Source: an uncultured Pelagibacteraceae bacterium (lineage in GTDB: Bacteria > Pseudomonadota > Alphaproteobacteria > Pelagibacterales > Pelagibacteraceae). From it: 64,000 nt of DNA. The position numbers and the translations under genes are program-made. The notes under the pieces are model-generated. The model searched no databases, was not told where the DNA came from, and saw nothing but the letters and a program-made list of their open reading frames with translations. Shown one piece after another: positions 63,287-64,000 of this stretch (position 1 is its first letter; every line of letters begins with the position of its first letter). The stretch lies in contig CACGLI010000001.1 in assembly GCA_902573865.1 (NCBI GenBank), positions 1-64,000 of the forward strand, given 5' to 3'.

Positions 63287-64000
63287 TGTCTGACTATTTA
63301 GTTCAATTTAATAATATTAGTAAATTTTTTGGAAAAGTTATAGCCTTGAAAGATGTAACTATGAAATTAAAAAAAGGTGAAATCATGTGCCTACTAGGCG
63401 ATAATGGTGCAGGTAAATCAACATTAATAAAAACATTAGCCGGAGTTCATAGGCCTGATGAAGGTGAAATTATTGTAGAGGGAAAAAAAACAATATTTGA
63501 TAGCCCCAAAGATGCATTAGATATGGGTATAGCTACAGTGTATCAAGATCTAGCTTTAGTATCTTTAATGAGCGTAACAAGAAATTTTTTCATGGGAAGA
63601 GAGCCTTTGAAAGGACCTCCTTTTTTTAAAACTTTCGATATAGAAAAAGCTAATAAAATAGCTGCAGAGAGAATGGGTCAGATAGGTATAGATGTTAGAG
63701 ATCCCTCTCAGGCTGTTGGCACAATGTCTGGCGGTGAAAGACAATGTTTGGCAATTAGCAGAGCTATATATTTCGGTGCAAAAGTTTTAGTTTTAGACGA
63801 GCCAACTTCAGCTTTAGGCGTTCATCAAGCGTCAGTTGTTTTAAAATATATAGTTAAAGCTGCTTCTCAGGGATTAGCAGTCATATTAATCACTCATAAT
63901 GTTCATCACGCTTATCCTGTTGGAAATAGTTTTACAGTTTTAAACAGAGGTAAAAGTTTAGGTACCTATAAAAAAAAAGATATTAGTAGAGAAAAACTGT
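63286..64000 (+). CDS. Sugar-type ABC transporter ATP-binding protein, 5' part
   Basis: 238 codons are present and the frame runs off the right edge. Walker A is [14 protein letters not shown], signature [16 protein letters not shown], Walker [13 protein letters not shown]. The H-loop is in [14 protein letters not shown]. It resembles the short FrcA-like ATPases with a single nucleotide-binding domain (about 260 residues) rather than the double-domain RbsA type, but the end is not visible. It completes the SBP-permease-ATPase transporter. Confidence 0.93.
   Translation, partial: MSDYLVQFNNISKFFGKVIALKDVTMKLKKGEIMCLLGDNGAGKSTLIKTLAGVHRPDEGEIIVEGKKTIFDSPKDALDMGIATVYQDLALVSLMSVTRNFFMGREPLKGPPFFKTFDIEKANKIAAERMGQIGIDVRDPSQAVGTMSGGERQCLAISRAIYFGAKVLVLDEPTSALGVHQASVVLKYIVKAASQGLAVILITHNVHHAYPVGNSFTVLNRGKSLGTYKKKDISREKL

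Noticed and set aside
1-64000. CRISPR arrays, insertion sequences, prophage genes or an integrase
   Set aside because: No regularly spaced repeats, transposase, integrase or phage structural genes were seen on either strand.

Overview
The window is one contiguous stretch of a very AT-rich, tightly packed alphaproteobacterial chromosome. Gene content, gene order, lysine/asparagine/isoleucine-rich proteins, ATGA/TAATG overlaps and near absence of intergenic DNA all suggest a streamlined marine SAR11 (Pelagibacterales) genome. This is an inference from style and content; no rRNA gene is present to confirm it. No gap between genes exceeds about 120 bases. I see no insertion sequence, prophage or CRISPR array.

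Layout. 1-1772: end of the ribosomal protein/RNA polymerase operon (rpsK 3' end, rpoA, rplQ). 1782-7695: rRNA/tRNA pseudouridine synthase, lipB, mgtE, panC, and the galU-ugd pair making UDP-glucuronate. 7713-14121 (minus strand): ruvX, pyrB, a metal-ligand-less pyrC-like gene, plsY, topA, ridA. 14176-20311: gatCAB amidotransferase, an O-methyltransferase, trhO, a MATE exporter. 20297-21852 (minus): an amino-acid-type ABC permease and binding protein without an ATPase. 21946-23623: a umuDC error-prone polymerase operon with an alphaproteobacterial SOS box just before its start codon. 23625-25142: a TPP riboswitch controlling a sodium:solute symporter (ThiV type). Then rarD, tRNA-Ser(GCU) and a lytic transglycosylase.

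28403-35733 is a long plus-strand operon-like run (dapA, smpB, folK, a shortened relA/spoT, pyrE, pdxJ, acpS, lepB, rnc, recO). hemB follows on the minus strand, then rpiB-glyA-nrdR-ribD-ribE-ribBX-ribH-nusB and the proton-pumping pyrophosphatase hppA. 44697-47986 holds bamE, a bc1-complex chaperone, rpmF, plsX, ihfA, a MerR regulator, rpmG and chorismate mutase. 48040-55607 holds ctaA, rplM-rpsI, argC, an unknown lysine-rich lipoprotein, hom, glpX and recJ. The end of recJ overlaps tRNA-Glu(UUC).

From the tRNA-Glu onward (55676-64000) the content changes from core to accessory: FkbM methyltransferase, a 2-hydroxyacid dehydrogenase, an unknown membrane-anchored protein, iolE, two Gfo/Idh/MocA oxidoreductases and a sugar-type ABC transporter, cut off in its ATPase by the window end. 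Together these look like uptake and early catabolism of an inositol-like cyclitol.

The most notable points are: the umuDC SOS operator overlapping the likely transcription start; the compact TPP riboswitch whose P1 stem appears to include the start codon; catalytically degenerate PyrC-like and RibA-like modules kept in their operons; a relA/spoT protein lacking most of the region between TGS and ACT; loss of dprA, era, DUF177 and fabH from otherwise conserved gene orders; many 10-11 base poly-A runs inside essential genes; and convergent genes whose 3' ends overlap. I did not find a convincing wholly new multi-gene system.
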